A stretch of 64,000 nucleotides of DNA from Pseudobutyrivibrio sp. (GCA_017557435.1 JAFYYR010000003.1:62001-126000); one strand, 5' to 3'. Positions 1 to 10,330 are shown, counted from the stretch's first letter. A program made the numbers and translations. The notes: generated by a model from the letters alone, not told the origin.

Positions 1-660
1 TTTTGCATAATCTCCTACTGCATCTATCCTATCAGTTAAAACATCCTGAAGTAACTTAATCAATACAATAGAAATTGTTACAGCAAAAAATGCCTGATAC
101 ATGCTGAGTGATAATGCAAGTACTATAGCAGAAACCAGCACTCTAAGAACTAATCTAGCAGCTCCCTCATATTTGTCAAAAGCTGTCTCCGACACTATTA
201 TCTCTGCAGCCTTAATAGATAATAATAGACCTAAGAAGTAAGGCCATGATGTAAACATAAATGAAAAGATACTAGGTACTACCGGATATACAATCATGAT
301 TGCCCCGATAATTACTGCACTTACTTTTGATTTAATATCAAAAATTCGCACCACAGTGCTAGCAGAAAGTGCTATAAAAATCATAGATAAAATGCCATTG
401 AACACTGGCACCGCAAATGTCCTAGTGGTAAATATCTGCAAATCATAGATAATGCCAAGTCCCCATCTGCCTAGCTCGTAGGTAGCACCTAACGAGAAAA
501 GACATGCTGTATTGTCATGGTAGGATATCCTGTTGAAAATGATATAGCCATGGGCTATCAGTCCGATAACCATAACAGCAACAAAAGCCCACTGCTGAAG
601 TGGGCTAAATCTCTCTTTTATTTTCTTAAATGCCTTTTCAATATCTGTAAATATACTCAA
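1..660 (-). CDS. GtrII-type glucosyltransferase domain membrane protein, 3'-truncated by window edge
   Basis: An open frame of 220 codons runs leftward from 660 to the window edge with no stop. The proposed start is TTG at 660-658, preceded by a GGAGG site at 667-671 with about 6 bases of spacing. The visible product has a short cytoplasmic N-terminus, a membrane segment near residues 28-48, a motif reading SYHDNTA, then GRWGLG, and several more membrane segments. The acidic loop followed by a GR motif is shared with the next gene and with the Glucos_trans_II (GtrII) family, GT-C enzymes that move glucose from a polyprenyl-phosphate carrier outside the membrane. It lies 31 bases downstream of its paralogue and is likely co-transcribed. 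The family call is by motif recognition; the substrate is unknown. Confidence 0.7.
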   Translation of the reverse strand, partial: MSIFTDIEKAFKKIKERFSPLQQWAFVAVMVIGLIAHGYIIFNRISYHDNTACLFSLGATYELGRWGLGIIYDLQIFTTRTFAVPVFNGILSMIFIALSASTVVRIFDIKSKVSAVIIGAIMIVYPVVPSIFSFMFTSWPYFLGLLLSIKAAEIIVSETAFDKYEGAARLVLRVLVSAIVLALSLSMYQAFFAVTISIVLIKLLQDVLTDRIDAVGDYAK

Positions 661-691
661 ATCAATCCTCCGGATTATTACTATCTACATT

Positions 692-2311
692 TTATCTCAA
701 AACAACTATAACATAATCATCATATTCTATAAAATCATCCTGATTGTCAGCACAATCATTATTGTAATAATCTACAACTCTATCGTACTCTTCATTAGTA
801 TCAGTGATATTAATATCATATCCATAATGAGCAAACAGCTTTTGTGTAGCCCAGTTATGAGTATTGTATGCGTTAACAGACCAGGTGAGCACATCACCAT
901 CTGTTACAGTCTCTTTTTTATAGAACCTGCCTGCCTCAACAACAGCAGGATCATATCCATAGACATTCACATCGCACCAATTGAGAAATCTATATCCTGC
1001 CTCTCCCTTACGAATGTGTAGGTAGTCCTGCTCGTCCATTGAGCGGCTAAATTCCCCTACAAATACACTCTTTTTTTCGCTAAGGTCATAATTGTTCTGA
1101 AGATAATTTCCAATCTCATTGACCTTATCTGCACATCTATCACACATATTGTATTCAAATACAAATAGCTGGCTAATCTCTCTGGCAGAACCATATAATA
1201 TAATTCCAGCTAAAATCACAGCCACAACTCTGCCTATTTTCCATTTTGAAATCAACACGAGTAAGATAAACACAGAAAATGCCACCAGCACAACAATAGA
1301 CTGACTCATTCTGTATAGCTGCATAACCCCCAGAAGAAAGCTAATAGAAAACTGACCTATCACAACTAATAATCCAAGTACTATTGGCCAAAAATCCCTG
1401 TTCTTCCAAGAGATGATTCCACAAATAACAATTAATGCAACTACTGCAAATAAGAACAAAGTAATAGGAAAATATCCTGCACCATAAAACAGGAAATTAC
1501 TCATTAGCTGGTTCTTAAGAGTGGCACCTATCTCACCAGCCCTGTCACTAAACTGCCAACCAATCATACCACCACTGGTCTGATATACATCAAGACCCAT
1601 AATAGCACAGAGAATCTTAGTAATGATGCTTCTCAGCACCATTGCGATAGCTGTCACCAAAACAATAGTGACAACCCATATACCTTCTGATTTAACCTGT
1701 ATCTTCTCTCCTGAAAATGCTTTAAGCAGTACAAGTATTACTCCAATTGTAATAATCACAATAGAAAATGATTCATAGCAGCAAATTGCCAGTACCATGA
1801 GAACAAGTGCAAAAACATCCCTTGGCAACTGAGCTTTAAGTCCTTCTCCCTTTACACTATACATAAGGTAAATAGCAATAGCCGATAGCAAAAATGCAAC
1901 GCCCATACCATTATGCATATAATAAATAAATACCTCTCCATTCATAGGATATACAAGCATCAGAGATGTAAACACTGCATATATCCAGCTAGGTATTCTA
2001 TCCTCACCTAGAATCTCTGCAAATACGACGCATAATACAGTGCCAGCAAGTAGTATAAAGATTACTCCTATAAAATCTATAATAAAAGGTGTGAATTCAT
2101 TAATCTTAAAGAACTTGTTAATAAGCCATGGTGTAAATCTGCCCATAGAAACAAGACGGCCAGAATCTATATACCAGTCGTAGATAACATCATCCACTCC
2201 ATAAGAGCAGTGTGTAAGCTCATAGCCATATCCTGCTAGCGCAGTAATTGTCACTATAGCAAGATACACCTTGTCAAATATTAAATTCTTAACAGAATTA
2301 ATAAGTTTCAC
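692..2311 (-). CDS. GtrII-like polytopic glucosyltransferase (GT-C)
   Basis: 539 residues with about ten membrane segments and a soluble C-terminal domain from about residue 385. The first outer loop has GVDDVIYDWY (about 36-45), giving the acidic pair expected of GT-C catalysis, and then SMGRFTPW, the GR motif of Glucos_trans_II proteins. Such enzymes attach glucose from undecaprenyl-phosphate-glucose to surface polymers on the outer face. The start is GTG at 2311 with an AAGGA site about 8 bases upstream. It follows the preceding membrane gene by 3 bases, so the two are surely co-transcribed. The GtrB-type GT2 at 24785-25753 could supply its lipid-linked donor. The acceptor is unknown. Confidence 0.7.
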   Translation of the reverse strand: MKLINSVKNLIFDKVYLAIVTITALAGYGYELTHCSYGVDDVIYDWYIDSGRLVSMGRFTPWLINKFFKINEFTPFIIDFIGVIFILLAGTVLCVVFAEILGEDRIPSWIYAVFTSLMLVYPMNGEVFIYYMHNGMGVAFLLSAIAIYLMYSVKGEGLKAQLPRDVFALVLMVLAICCYESFSIVIITIGVILVLLKAFSGEKIQVKSEGIWVVTIVLVTAIAMVLRSIITKILCAIMGLDVYQTSGGMIGWQFSDRAGEIGATLKNQLMSNFLFYGAGYFPITLFLFAVVALIVICGIISWKNRDFWPIVLGLLVVIGQFSISFLLGVMQLYRMSQSIVVLVAFSVFILLVLISKWKIGRVVAVILAGIILYGSAREISQLFVFEYNMCDRCADKVNEIGNYLQNNYDLSEKKSVFVGEFSRSMDEQDYLHIRKGEAGYRFLNWCDVNVYGYDPAVVEAGRFYKKETVTDGDVLTWSVNAYNTHNWATQKLFAHYGYDINITDTNEEYDRVVDYYNNDCADNQDDFIEYDDYVIVVLR

Positions 2312-2314
2312 TTT

Positions 2315-4480
2315 TTATTTCCTTCCAATGCCTTTTCTTTTGTAAATAATAAGTAGGCTAATAGCGCTTAGTAATGATATTATCTCAGCTACTCTCCACA
2401 ATATAGGCTCAACAAATTTGACTGTTACATCGCCATTATAACTGCTCTCTACAGATACGCATATACGATTATTAATCCCATTTGAAATAGCAAGTTCATT
2501 GCCATTCTCATCATATGCTTTGTAGTATGGATAGTTGTATTTAGGAATATCTATTGCCGAGAGATCCCCCTTATATAAATTGATAGCAATCAAATCACTA
2601 GTATCAGTGCCCTCTATCAGGTACTCACCATATCCTATAGCTCCAGCTCCTCTATCTAGCTGTGCTGTATCATAATATTTTGTAACACCAGTCGCATTAT
2701 CCTCGGCCGAGCCAATAAATAAAGCCGTGCTTACAAGTGCCATTGCTATGATAACCGCATAAATCTTTTCTGAATAAAATTCATTTTCGACAAAGTACTC
2801 TAGAATAAGACCTAATAATATAGCTAGAAATACTATAGCTATTCCTATATATCTCCATGGATACTGAATCTGTGCAAAAATATTAAAGATCTTTGAGGCA
2901 AATGCCAGCTTGTTCCATGGGAATAGGTTAGTAGATATAAATAAAAGTATCAATGTAAAAATAGTAAGATACTTTATTTCCTTTGTGGCCTTTTTCGCTA
3001 TGAGCAAGTATACCGCAACCAAAAGCACCGCCATAAATACAAGGCCTGGTGTAATCTGCATTCTGTACACTACATAGTCTTCTCCCTCACCGTAGAAATC
3101 TCGGAATACAGCGAATAAATCAGCTATGTATGCTCCTCTAGACTGAATCAACTTCACCGAACCATTAGTAGCTTTTATCTCAGTAGCTACTCTCATATAG
3201 TAGTCTAAAAATGGCACGATAAATGCTAATCCAATAGCAATAAATATACCAACTGCCTTAGCATAGGTCATTAATACATTTTTTGTAAAGGTCTTTTTGT
3301 ACTGGCTGATTGCTACTGCCACAAGAACTATACATACCATCTCCGTGGACAGTACATGAGTATATAAAAGTCCCAGCATGCCCATTGCAAGTGTAAGACT
3401 GATACTATTGTAATTACGTTCAGAATCCTTGCCAGTGTATAGCTGCCATATAGCCACCGCTACTATAGGATAAAAAGCAAGTGCTGTGTACTCTCCTACA
3501 GCGCTGCGAACAAATACATCAACTATTCTATAGCTTGCCGTCACATATGATAGGGCAACCACAAGTGCAGTTGTATCATTTTTGAAAATCCGCCTACCCA
3601 TATAATAAGTGGTATAAGCGGTCAAAAGAGAAACTAAAAATACATATAGCTTATAGCTTGTATTAATAGAAAATCCGATTATACGTAAAACTGCGGGAAC
3701 ATATAGGAATAAATCTCCGTAAAAAATCCCATTAGGATATCCGAATCCATCCATAAAAACAGAGTGCATTCGCACTGGGAACTGTCCCGATTTCAAGCCA
3801 TCGGCTATTCCCTCTATTCTTAAAATGTGATAAGGGAAATCATGGCCTGGTGCAATCCCTGGGAACATATAGGAAAGTGTACCTATAAATGCAATCCCAA
3901 GGAGGCATAATACTGCTTTTCTATTATTCTTATAACATTTACTAAAAGCGAAATAATTAACAAGTAGAGAAATAGCTATCCAAGTAAACAAAAGAACTCT
4001 CATATCTCTTGCAGTACTACTAAGGCTTGCTCCGCTTAATGTAAATGCCTCATCCCCTGAATAATCTACTATCCTAATCTCTAAATCATAAATACTCTGT
4101 GTGACGTAAAAATTATAAGTCACCTGATTATTATTAGGGCTCAGATAGAAATCCGATGCATGTATAAACTCCCCTCTCTCAGCAGAGAAAAGTCTACAGG
4201 TCATCTTGCTATCAGAGTAGTAATCCAGTGTAACTGAATATGAGCCCGGCTTTATAGTCTCGTATGGTCCATAGAGTAAGACAATATTGTCCTCTGATTC
4301 AATCGCACCGGACGAAACACTCCACTTACCATCATTGTAACCAATATAGTCAGATGCAAACCTAGCCAGGTCAATATCAACCTGGCTTAAATGAAATGAC
4401 TTATAAATCATAAGAACGCAAAGTACAACTCCTATGATTATTTCGATGAAATATACAATTCGTTTTTTCTTAGTAGTCAT
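2315..4480 (-). CDS. Large GT-C-like membrane protein, PTPS-related/YfhO-like
   Basis: 721 residues. One N-terminal membrane segment (about 9-27) is followed by an extracytoplasmic beta-rich domain to about 155, then roughly a dozen membrane segments and a final membrane anchor. The first loop of the polytopic core reads GHDFPYHILR (about 212-221), the acidic/His loop typical of the '6-pyruvoyl-tetrahydropterin synthase-related' membrane proteins. These are believed to be GT-C glycosyltransferases despite the name. The ATG overlaps the TGA of the upstream SGNH gene by 4 bases (ATGA), so translation is probably coupled; no strong ribosome site is seen. Donor and acceptor are not deducible. Confidence 0.6.
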   Translation of the reverse strand: MTTKKKRIVYFIEIIIGVVLCVLMIYKSFHLSQVDIDLARFASDYIGYNDGKWSVSSGAIESEDNIVLLYGPYETIKPGSYSVTLDYYSDSKMTCRLFSAERGEFIHASDFYLSPNNNQVTYNFYVTQSIYDLEIRIVDYSGDEAFTLSGASLSSTARDMRVLLFTWIAISLLVNYFAFSKCYKNNRKAVLCLLGIAFIGTLSYMFPGIAPGHDFPYHILRIEGIADGLKSGQFPVRMHSVFMDGFGYPNGIFYGDLFLYVPAVLRIIGFSINTSYKLYVFLVSLLTAYTTYYMGRRIFKNDTTALVVALSYVTASYRIVDVFVRSAVGEYTALAFYPIVAVAIWQLYTGKDSERNYNSISLTLAMGMLGLLYTHVLSTEMVCIVLVAVAISQYKKTFTKNVLMTYAKAVGIFIAIGLAFIVPFLDYYMRVATEIKATNGSVKLIQSRGAYIADLFAVFRDFYGEGEDYVVYRMQITPGLVFMAVLLVAVYLLIAKKATKEIKYLTIFTLILLFISTNLFPWNKLAFASKIFNIFAQIQYPWRYIGIAIVFLAILLGLILEYFVENEFYSEKIYAVIIAMALVSTALFIGSAEDNATGVTKYYDTAQLDRGAGAIGYGEYLIEGTDTSDLIAINLYKGDLSAIDIPKYNYPYYKAYDENGNELAISNGINNRICVSVESSYNGDVTVKFVEPILWRVAEIISLLSAISLLIIYKRKGIGRK

Positions 4481-5967
4481 CGTTTACAATATTCACCATC
4501 TTCATTCCTGTAGAAACATACACTATCTACAACTGTTTGAGTAACTCTGTCATACACTACAAAATTAAATCCTACCCCGTTAGCTTCATAGTTTTCTCCA
4601 TTTATTACAATAGAGCAAGCTATACCGGCATTAGTACCACCACTTGTAACCTCGTATATTAGCTTTCCTTCATCTAAGCTACCATTTATGGTAATCTGCT
4701 CATCTGCGCTTTTCTCCTCAAAAGCCCCCTCATTATTATCTATAACAGCACAATAACTGTACCTAAACATATCTTTAAAAGGTGCTTTTAATCCCAATTC
4801 ATTAAGTAATGCTATATCTTCATCTGTGATAAATCTAACAGCATCATCTTTCACTGAAATAAAAGTGATATATTGAGGGTCTCCAGCCAAAGTTTTCAAA
4901 TATTCATCAATATTATTTATATATGATAAATCTGCCGAGCCAATCATGTGATGATAATAATAACTAGTACTACTCCATTGCTCATCCTGTACCGGTTGAA
5001 CCCCAAAGTTTTTTTGAAGAATACCTCCCATATATTGGGACATTTTTATAGCTCCCCATATATTTTCATGCTCAATAACATTCTCTTTTGGAAGCTGAGC
5101 ACCGATTTCATAATAGTGTTCAACTGAACAAAAATTGTAATATGGTACTCCATAAGCTTCAGAATAATAAACCATTCTATTGTTAACTGCGTCAGTCATA
5201 GTAATATCTGGATAAGTTACTAATACTAATTGGATATTATTCTCTTTGCACAGATCAACAATCTTGGTAAGATATTCTTCCATCAATGGAACTGGATCAG
5301 CTTTTATACTAGTATCAGATGAAACAAATACATCATAACCTGCGTCACCTAGATTTGTAATAATTGATTGCCCCTTGAGTTCATCCTGACTTGTAAGCTC
5401 AGCATTCATATCAATATCCTGAATCTCTGCCCATCTAGTATGATATCTGAGGTTTGTTAGATAGTAGCTAAGCTTGTCTTGCGAAGGATCATTTTTGCAA
5501 AGTTCATTAATCATCTCAACCTTATTAGGTGACCACTTCATACTGTTAGCACATTCTCTATATGTACCCTCAGTAGTGTTTACTGCACTATCTGGATATA
5601 CAGAAAAAATGAACTTTGAATCCAGTACAACCACCTTTGGACTTTGATATTTAAGAGCCTCTTTTAACCAATAATAATTAAAGAATATACTCTGCCCACT
5701 ACTAGCTAGATTGTAACTTCTGATACCGTAGTCATCGTAAATCTCCTGTGGAGACATGGCATTAGCGACTACACTAGAGCCTAAGAAAATTACATCCACT
5801 GTATTCTTTTCCATATTGTAAAACTGATTATATCTATCAGTTGAAGACCAAATTGTAGTGAGATGATTATTCTTTGGTACAAGTATTTCATTTACTTCAT
5901 ATAGAACTACCGCCAAGAGCGCTATAAATACAATCGATTTTGTGATTTTAGTCAATATTTTTTTCAC
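4477..5967 (-). CDS. SGNH-type O-acyl transfer partner protein (AlgJ/DltD-like)
   Basis: 496 residues anchored by one N-terminal membrane segment (about 12-28), with the rest extracytoplasmic. A strand ends in FLGSSV (61-66), matching the GDS/GSS nucleophile block of SGNH hydrolases, and an EHENIWGA segment near 304-311 is a candidate for the C-terminal His block. It lies 2 bases downstream of an MBOAT gene. MBOAT plus SGNH is the known arrangement for moving acyl groups across the membrane onto polysaccharides (AlgI/AlgJ, DltB/DltD, PatA/PatB). The likely job is O-acetylation of the surface glycan. The start is GTG at 5967 with GAGG about 9 bases upstream. The catalytic Asp/His assignment is tentative. 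Confidence 0.68.
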   Translation of the reverse strand: MKKILTKITKSIVFIALLAVVLYEVNEILVPKNNHLTTIWSSTDRYNQFYNMEKNTVDVIFLGSSVVANAMSPQEIYDDYGIRSYNLASSGQSIFFNYYWLKEALKYQSPKVVVLDSKFIFSVYPDSAVNTTEGTYRECANSMKWSPNKVEMINELCKNDPSQDKLSYYLTNLRYHTRWAEIQDIDMNAELTSQDELKGQSIITNLGDAGYDVFVSSDTSIKADPVPLMEEYLTKIVDLCKENNIQLVLVTYPDITMTDAVNNRMVYYSEAYGVPYYNFCSVEHYYEIGAQLPKENVIEHENIWGAIKMSQYMGGILQKNFGVQPVQDEQWSSTSYYYHHMIGSADLSYINNIDEYLKTLAGDPQYITFISVKDDAVRFITDEDIALLNELGLKAPFKDMFRYSYCAVIDNNEGAFEEKSADEQITINGSLDEGKLIYEVTSGGTNAGIACSIVINGENYEANGVGFNFVVYDRVTQTVVDSVCFYRNEDGEYCKR

Positions 5968-5969
5968 CG

Positions 5970-7379
5970 CTAAAATCCTCCATAGATAAAATCGTTTGCA
6001 TTATAGCCTAGACCATAAGTACCAAATACCCAAATTGTAACAATGGCACCTATATAAATAACCCATCTAAAAGCCATGTTATATGTCTCGAACACATCTC
6101 TTAAGACAACGCCCTTCTCTTGCTTTCTACTAACGTAGAGCAACACAAGTAAAGAAACAAATAATACCTTCCATTCTTTCTCATGTAATCCTAAATTATA
6201 AAGAGAACCATCAAATAATATCCATGGATTAAATTTTGATACCATTCTATATATCATTCTAAGACCAATTCGAAGCGTGTCTGCTCTAAATATGATCCAC
6301 GCAATCATTACAAGGAAAAAATTAATCAACACTCTAAATGCTTTTGCAGGTCCTGTAAATTTTCTAGAAAAATAAGGAACCAAGCTTTCAACTACCTGAT
6401 ATATACCATGCATCATTCCCCAGAAAAGGTATTTGAATCCTCCACCATGCCATATACCACTAACCACAAATGTGGCGAGCAAATTAATGTTTTTTCTAAG
6501 CGCGCCCTTTCTATTTCCACCTAAAGGAATATAAATATAATCCCTAAGCCATGAACTAAGTGAAATATGCCATCTTCGCCAAAAATCCTTTATAGAGTCA
6601 GCAAAATATGGATGATTAAAATTATCAATCAACTCTATTCCAAATAACATTGCCATGCCCTGAGAAAGAGTAACGCATGCTAAGAAATCTGTATAAAGCT
6701 GCAAACTATAAAGAACACCTGCAATAAGAACGAATAATCCACGATATCCTTCAAAACCATCGAACACTGTATCAACGACTATTCCTGCTTTATCAGCAAT
6801 CATGAACTTAAGAAAGAATCCCCATATTATTAGTTGGATTCCTCTCATCAGCTTTCTATCATCAAAAGAATGCCCTTCGAATAATTGATTGCCTAACTGC
6901 TCATATCTAGGAATTGGTCCCTGAATTATCTGCGGAAAAAAAGAAATAAACAGCGCATATTTTAATATATTCTTTTGTGGCTCAATCTTATCAGTATATA
7001 TATCAACTAAATATGCAATCATCTGCATAGTATAAAATGATAATCCTAATGGTACTATCAAATGTTCAAATACCGAGTAATACTCCATCTTTCCGCAAAA
7101 TCCGACAATACGATTTACAATTAGTGGACTAGCTGAAATTATAATAGCTGCCCACAAAAGAATTTTACTTTTGGTATTTTGAAGTAACATTGAAAATCCA
7201 TAACTAATAATAATAGTAGCCACAAACAATCCGATTTTGCTTACACTTTTTGTTGCACAATAAAGGAAGCAAAAATTGGCTACCAATAAAGCTAGCCATT
7301 TGTACGTCTTAGGTATGACATAATATATAATTACCGCAATAGGCAAAAAAACATAAAAAGAAAATGATGTATAAGTCAA
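5970..7379 (-). CDS. MBOAT family O-acyltransferase (AlgI/DltB-like)
   Basis: 469 residues, polytopic. All family landmarks are readable: GLSFYTMQ (112-119), the FWRRWH block with His271, the YIPLGGNRKG stretch (284-292), and the WHGG block with conserved His311 and a second His at 324. MBOAT proteins accept an acyl group from a cytoplasmic donor and pass it through the membrane to an extracytoplasmic partner. Here the partner is almost certainly the SGNH protein 2 bases downstream. The polysaccharide of this locus is the natural substrate; D-alanylation is less likely because no dltA or dltC homologue is present. The start is TTG at 7379 with a GGGGAGA site 7 bases upstream. Confidence 0.88.
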   Translation of the reverse strand: MTYTSFSFYVFLPIAVIIYYVIPKTYKWLALLVANFCFLYCATKSVSKIGLFVATIIISYGFSMLLQNTKSKILLWAAIIISASPLIVNRIVGFCGKMEYYSVFEHLIVPLGLSFYTMQMIAYLVDIYTDKIEPQKNILKYALFISFFPQIIQGPIPRYEQLGNQLFEGHSFDDRKLMRGIQLIIWGFFLKFMIADKAGIVVDTVFDGFEGYRGLFVLIAGVLYSLQLYTDFLACVTLSQGMAMLFGIELIDNFNHPYFADSIKDFWRRWHISLSSWLRDYIYIPLGGNRKGALRKNINLLATFVVSGIWHGGGFKYLFWGMMHGIYQVVESLVPYFSRKFTGPAKAFRVLINFFLVMIAWIIFRADTLRIGLRMIYRMVSKFNPWILFDGSLYNLGLHEKEWKVLFVSLLVLLYVSRKQEKGVVLRDVFETYNMAFRWVIYIGAIVTIWVFGTYGLGYNANDFIYGGF

Positions 7380-7417
7380 TCTAGTATCTCCCCTATCTCG
7401 CTAAACTCATATAAATT

Positions 7418-9064
7418 TTATCCCCACTCAGTTAACTTTTCCAAATCTATAGGATTCCATTTGCAATATAAAATCGAAATATTGTCAAATTCTGCTAACA
7501 GTTCGTACTGCTCAAGTATATCCTGCGGTAAATTAGTCTCATCAGATGATATAACAACTACCGTAGGTCCCTCATACTGCTTACTATCATCGTAATAAGT
7601 ATAGTCACCAAACACCTGTAAATAATGACCCTTTGAAATACCCTTATATACTCTGCTAGTATCGACAACTCTTATAACTCTGTCGGTCCTAGTGAACTCT
7701 TCTTCAGTAGCCCAGAAATAAACAAGCTTAGCATCCGTTTGTTCAATAACTGCAAGACATTCATCTACTTTGTAAGAACTGTTATCTGAAATAGCTAATA
7801 CATAATTAGAAAACAAATCCATAAATCCTATTGAAACTAACAAGGCCACTATTCCCAGTTGTTTGAATATTAATGAATCAGATATAGATTTAATAAAGTC
7901 TCCAGCTAGTACAAACGCAGCAAGTAGCGCAAGTAACAAATACCTTGTCTCAAATACGCCCTCATTCCCCTTTGTATCTATCAGAGAATACTCAAATACA
8001 TTGCCGATAATAATCATTAACAGAAGCATTCTTTTATCGGTATCTGTAGTAAATGATTTATTTCTAATATCGTTAATTACATTTATGAAAGCATAAATCA
8101 CAGCAATCAACAACACATAAAAAATCACTTCTCCAAACACATAGACGATTCCCATTAGGGAAGCCGGATTCCTGTGAATATCAGCTCCAGGAATTGCTCC
8201 TACAAGCAACTTGAACCCAACATAGATATTGCCTAAATTACCCCAAAAATCGCCTGCTCTAACCCAGGTTTTACTAGAGTCAAAATACGTAAATCCCGAT
8301 AGTCCACCAATCAATCTACCTAAAAGCATCGATGTGACTATTGAATAGATATATATTGATTTCCATGATATAAGCTCTTTATAGTCATTCTTTAGCAGGG
8401 ACTTTACTAATACATACAAAAGCATAGGTATGCCACACCATATTAACATGCCCAGGCCCTTGCTCACACAAAGGTATACCATAGCCGCTACTGAAATGCC
8501 CGCAATGATTTTATTTTTAAATCCTAATTCATCAAGGGTAAGTATGTATATTGCCATCAAAAATACTAATGCAACAACATCATAATAAGCAGCCCATCCG
8601 TTCGTACAGAAATAATAACTTAAATTGTTATCCAAGTTAAACCCATTAGCAAGATATGGGCACAGGAACAGATTGACTATAATAATACGTTCCAAAAATC
8701 CCAGTCCAATATTTAACGCAATAAACCATAAAACTAAAATAATCAGAATTGAGATTATTTCTGTAGAAAGACCATAAGATAGCCACACATTACCTGTAAT
8801 CCTATATATTGGTGCTGCTATCAAAAAAACTTTTTCAATCTGGGGTTGTGAGGTCTCATGGAAAAATTCCTGTGGAAAGAAACCACCTCTATCGCCTATA
8901 ACAATAGTTTTAAGATATTCAACAGATGCATCTATATCTAGATGTTCCTTTGCCTCAAAAACATTAAAGTAGAAGGTAAGCATAAATTGTATAATCGCAC
9001 CTAAAACAAACAATAATGCAATAATATTCCTAAAATTGAACTTCCCCTTTACTGGATTGTCCAT
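7418..9064 (-). CDS. Polytopic GT-C-like membrane protein, family not recognised
   Basis: 548 residues with about eleven membrane segments and a soluble C-terminal tail of about 130 residues. The first extracytoplasmic loop contains LDIDASVEYL (about 42-51) and a later charged stretch with FFHETSQP, which fits the acidic first loop of GT-C enzymes. No named family was recognised. Between-domain layout (short N-terminus, acidic loop, polytopic core, small outer domain) matches its neighbours. ATG start with GGAGG about 10 bases upstream; 38 bases separate it from the MBOAT gene. Proposed role: transfer of a lipid-linked sugar onto the surface polymer. This is inferred from architecture and context only. 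Confidence 0.5.
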   Translation of the reverse strand: MDNPVKGKFNFRNIIALLFVLGAIIQFMLTFYFNVFEAKEHLDIDASVEYLKTIVIGDRGGFFPQEFFHETSQPQIEKVFLIAAPIYRITGNVWLSYGLSTEIISILIILVLWFIALNIGLGFLERIIIVNLFLCPYLANGFNLDNNLSYYFCTNGWAAYYDVVALVFLMAIYILTLDELGFKNKIIAGISVAAMVYLCVSKGLGMLIWCGIPMLLYVLVKSLLKNDYKELISWKSIYIYSIVTSMLLGRLIGGLSGFTYFDSSKTWVRAGDFWGNLGNIYVGFKLLVGAIPGADIHRNPASLMGIVYVFGEVIFYVLLIAVIYAFINVINDIRNKSFTTDTDKRMLLLMIIIGNVFEYSLIDTKGNEGVFETRYLLLALLAAFVLAGDFIKSISDSLIFKQLGIVALLVSIGFMDLFSNYVLAISDNSSYKVDECLAVIEQTDAKLVYFWATEEEFTRTDRVIRVVDTSRVYKGISKGHYLQVFGDYTYYDDSKQYEGPTVVVISSDETNLPQDILEQYELLAEFDNISILYCKWNPIDLEKLTEWG

Positions 9065-9110
9065 CTAAACTCTACCTCCAATGGTATTAATAATATCAAG
9101 TCTCAGTATA

Positions 9111-10280
9111 TTAAATCCAATATTCTCCGAATTTATAGATTTTATATAAATATAGCAATCCCATTACGCACTGGTAAAAAAATGCAATCCATGCAATAAC
9201 TAATCTTGTTTTGCCATATTTATATTCTTTGAAATCTGCTTGAGCTTGAGCCAAACTAATAAACGCAATAACTTCCAAGCTAAAGGCATAACCCCAGCTA
9301 AAATCTCCACTATTGCCATTATCTAAAAAATAGAATTGCAACCATCCAATGATTGTGGCCATCCAAGCAACCAAATAATAAACATTGCTTTTTAATTTTT
9401 CAAAATTAATAAGAATAAGCGCCGATGGCATAAATGCTATAGTAGCCATAAGCACGTCTGCAACGCTCAAGTCACTGAAGGATCCAAAGTGGAACTCAAC
9501 TCCAAGCATTGTAGAATTGGATGACATATATCTCTGCTGCCAAATAAGTGTAACTAATGTAGGCAACACAGCTAGGAATGTACGAATCCCAATAAATATA
9601 TCCTTGTTCTTAATCATTGTAACAAGTGTATACAGTCCCATTGCTGGAAGATACACCACTGCAAAACTTGGCTTTGCCGCAACTGACAGCAACGCAAAAA
9701 TTCCAAAGCCTATAAGATTTTTATTACCAACTTTTTTGTCACTTCTATATTCTGTAAAGAACTTACAGAAATAGTAAAAGCAAAGCAGACCAAGAGGTCT
9801 TACTAGGATAAAAGTTGGGTTATGAATAGGATTAGGACCTGTTATAAAAATATAATATCTCCAATGAGTAAGTGGCCCTCTTGCTGCTATAAAAACAATA
9901 GTAAATATACTTAAGAAATCCATTAAATATGAATTGTCTTTTGTATACAACTTTATTAGATTTCTAATGATAATGATTGATGCTATATTACATACAATCA
10001 TAAGAGCAGCTATTGAAAACTTATAGTCAATCTTTCCTGCCAAATGTATCAATTTAATAAGTATATGATACATAGGATATACAATAGCATGCTTAGCATT
10101 TTTAAATGAATCCCACTCAATCTCATGGACTAGTAAATATTTTGCCACGTTTGTGTGCTGACCATAGTCCCAAAGATTAGCATTCTTATATATAATCAAA
10201 CCTTGTAAAAAAGTAATTAGCGAAAGGCAAATAGAAAATGGCATTTCACTATACTTTTTGTTTTTTATTAAATCCTTCAT
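9111..10280 (-). CDS. Small polytopic GT-C-like membrane protein
   Basis: 389 residues with about ten membrane segments and almost no soluble tail, shorter than the neighbouring GT-C-like proteins. The first loop reads NLWDYGQHTN (about 34-43), giving the Asp and His often found in the first outer loop of GT-C transferases. A second loop has a GPNPIHNP stretch. ATG start; only a weak AAGTGG ribosome site is seen. It sits between two other predicted membrane transferases with 40-50 base gaps and no terminator, consistent with one transcript. The exact family and substrate are unknown. Confidence 0.45.
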   Translation of the reverse strand: MKDLIKNKKYSEMPFSICLSLITFLQGLIIYKNANLWDYGQHTNVAKYLLVHEIEWDSFKNAKHAIVYPMYHILIKLIHLAGKIDYKFSIAALMIVCNIASIIIIRNLIKLYTKDNSYLMDFLSIFTIVFIAARGPLTHWRYYIFITGPNPIHNPTFILVRPLGLLCFYYFCKFFTEYRSDKKVGNKNLIGFGIFALLSVAAKPSFAVVYLPAMGLYTLVTMIKNKDIFIGIRTFLAVLPTLVTLIWQQRYMSSNSTMLGVEFHFGSFSDLSVADVLMATIAFMPSALILINFEKLKSNVYYLVAWMATIIGWLQFYFLDNGNSGDFSWGYAFSLEVIAFISLAQAQADFKEYKYGKTRLVIAWIAFFYQCVMGLLYLYKIYKFGEYWI

Positions 10281-10330
10281 AAACCACTTAATAACTCCAT
10301 ATTTAAAAAATAATTAAGCAACATCTAGCA

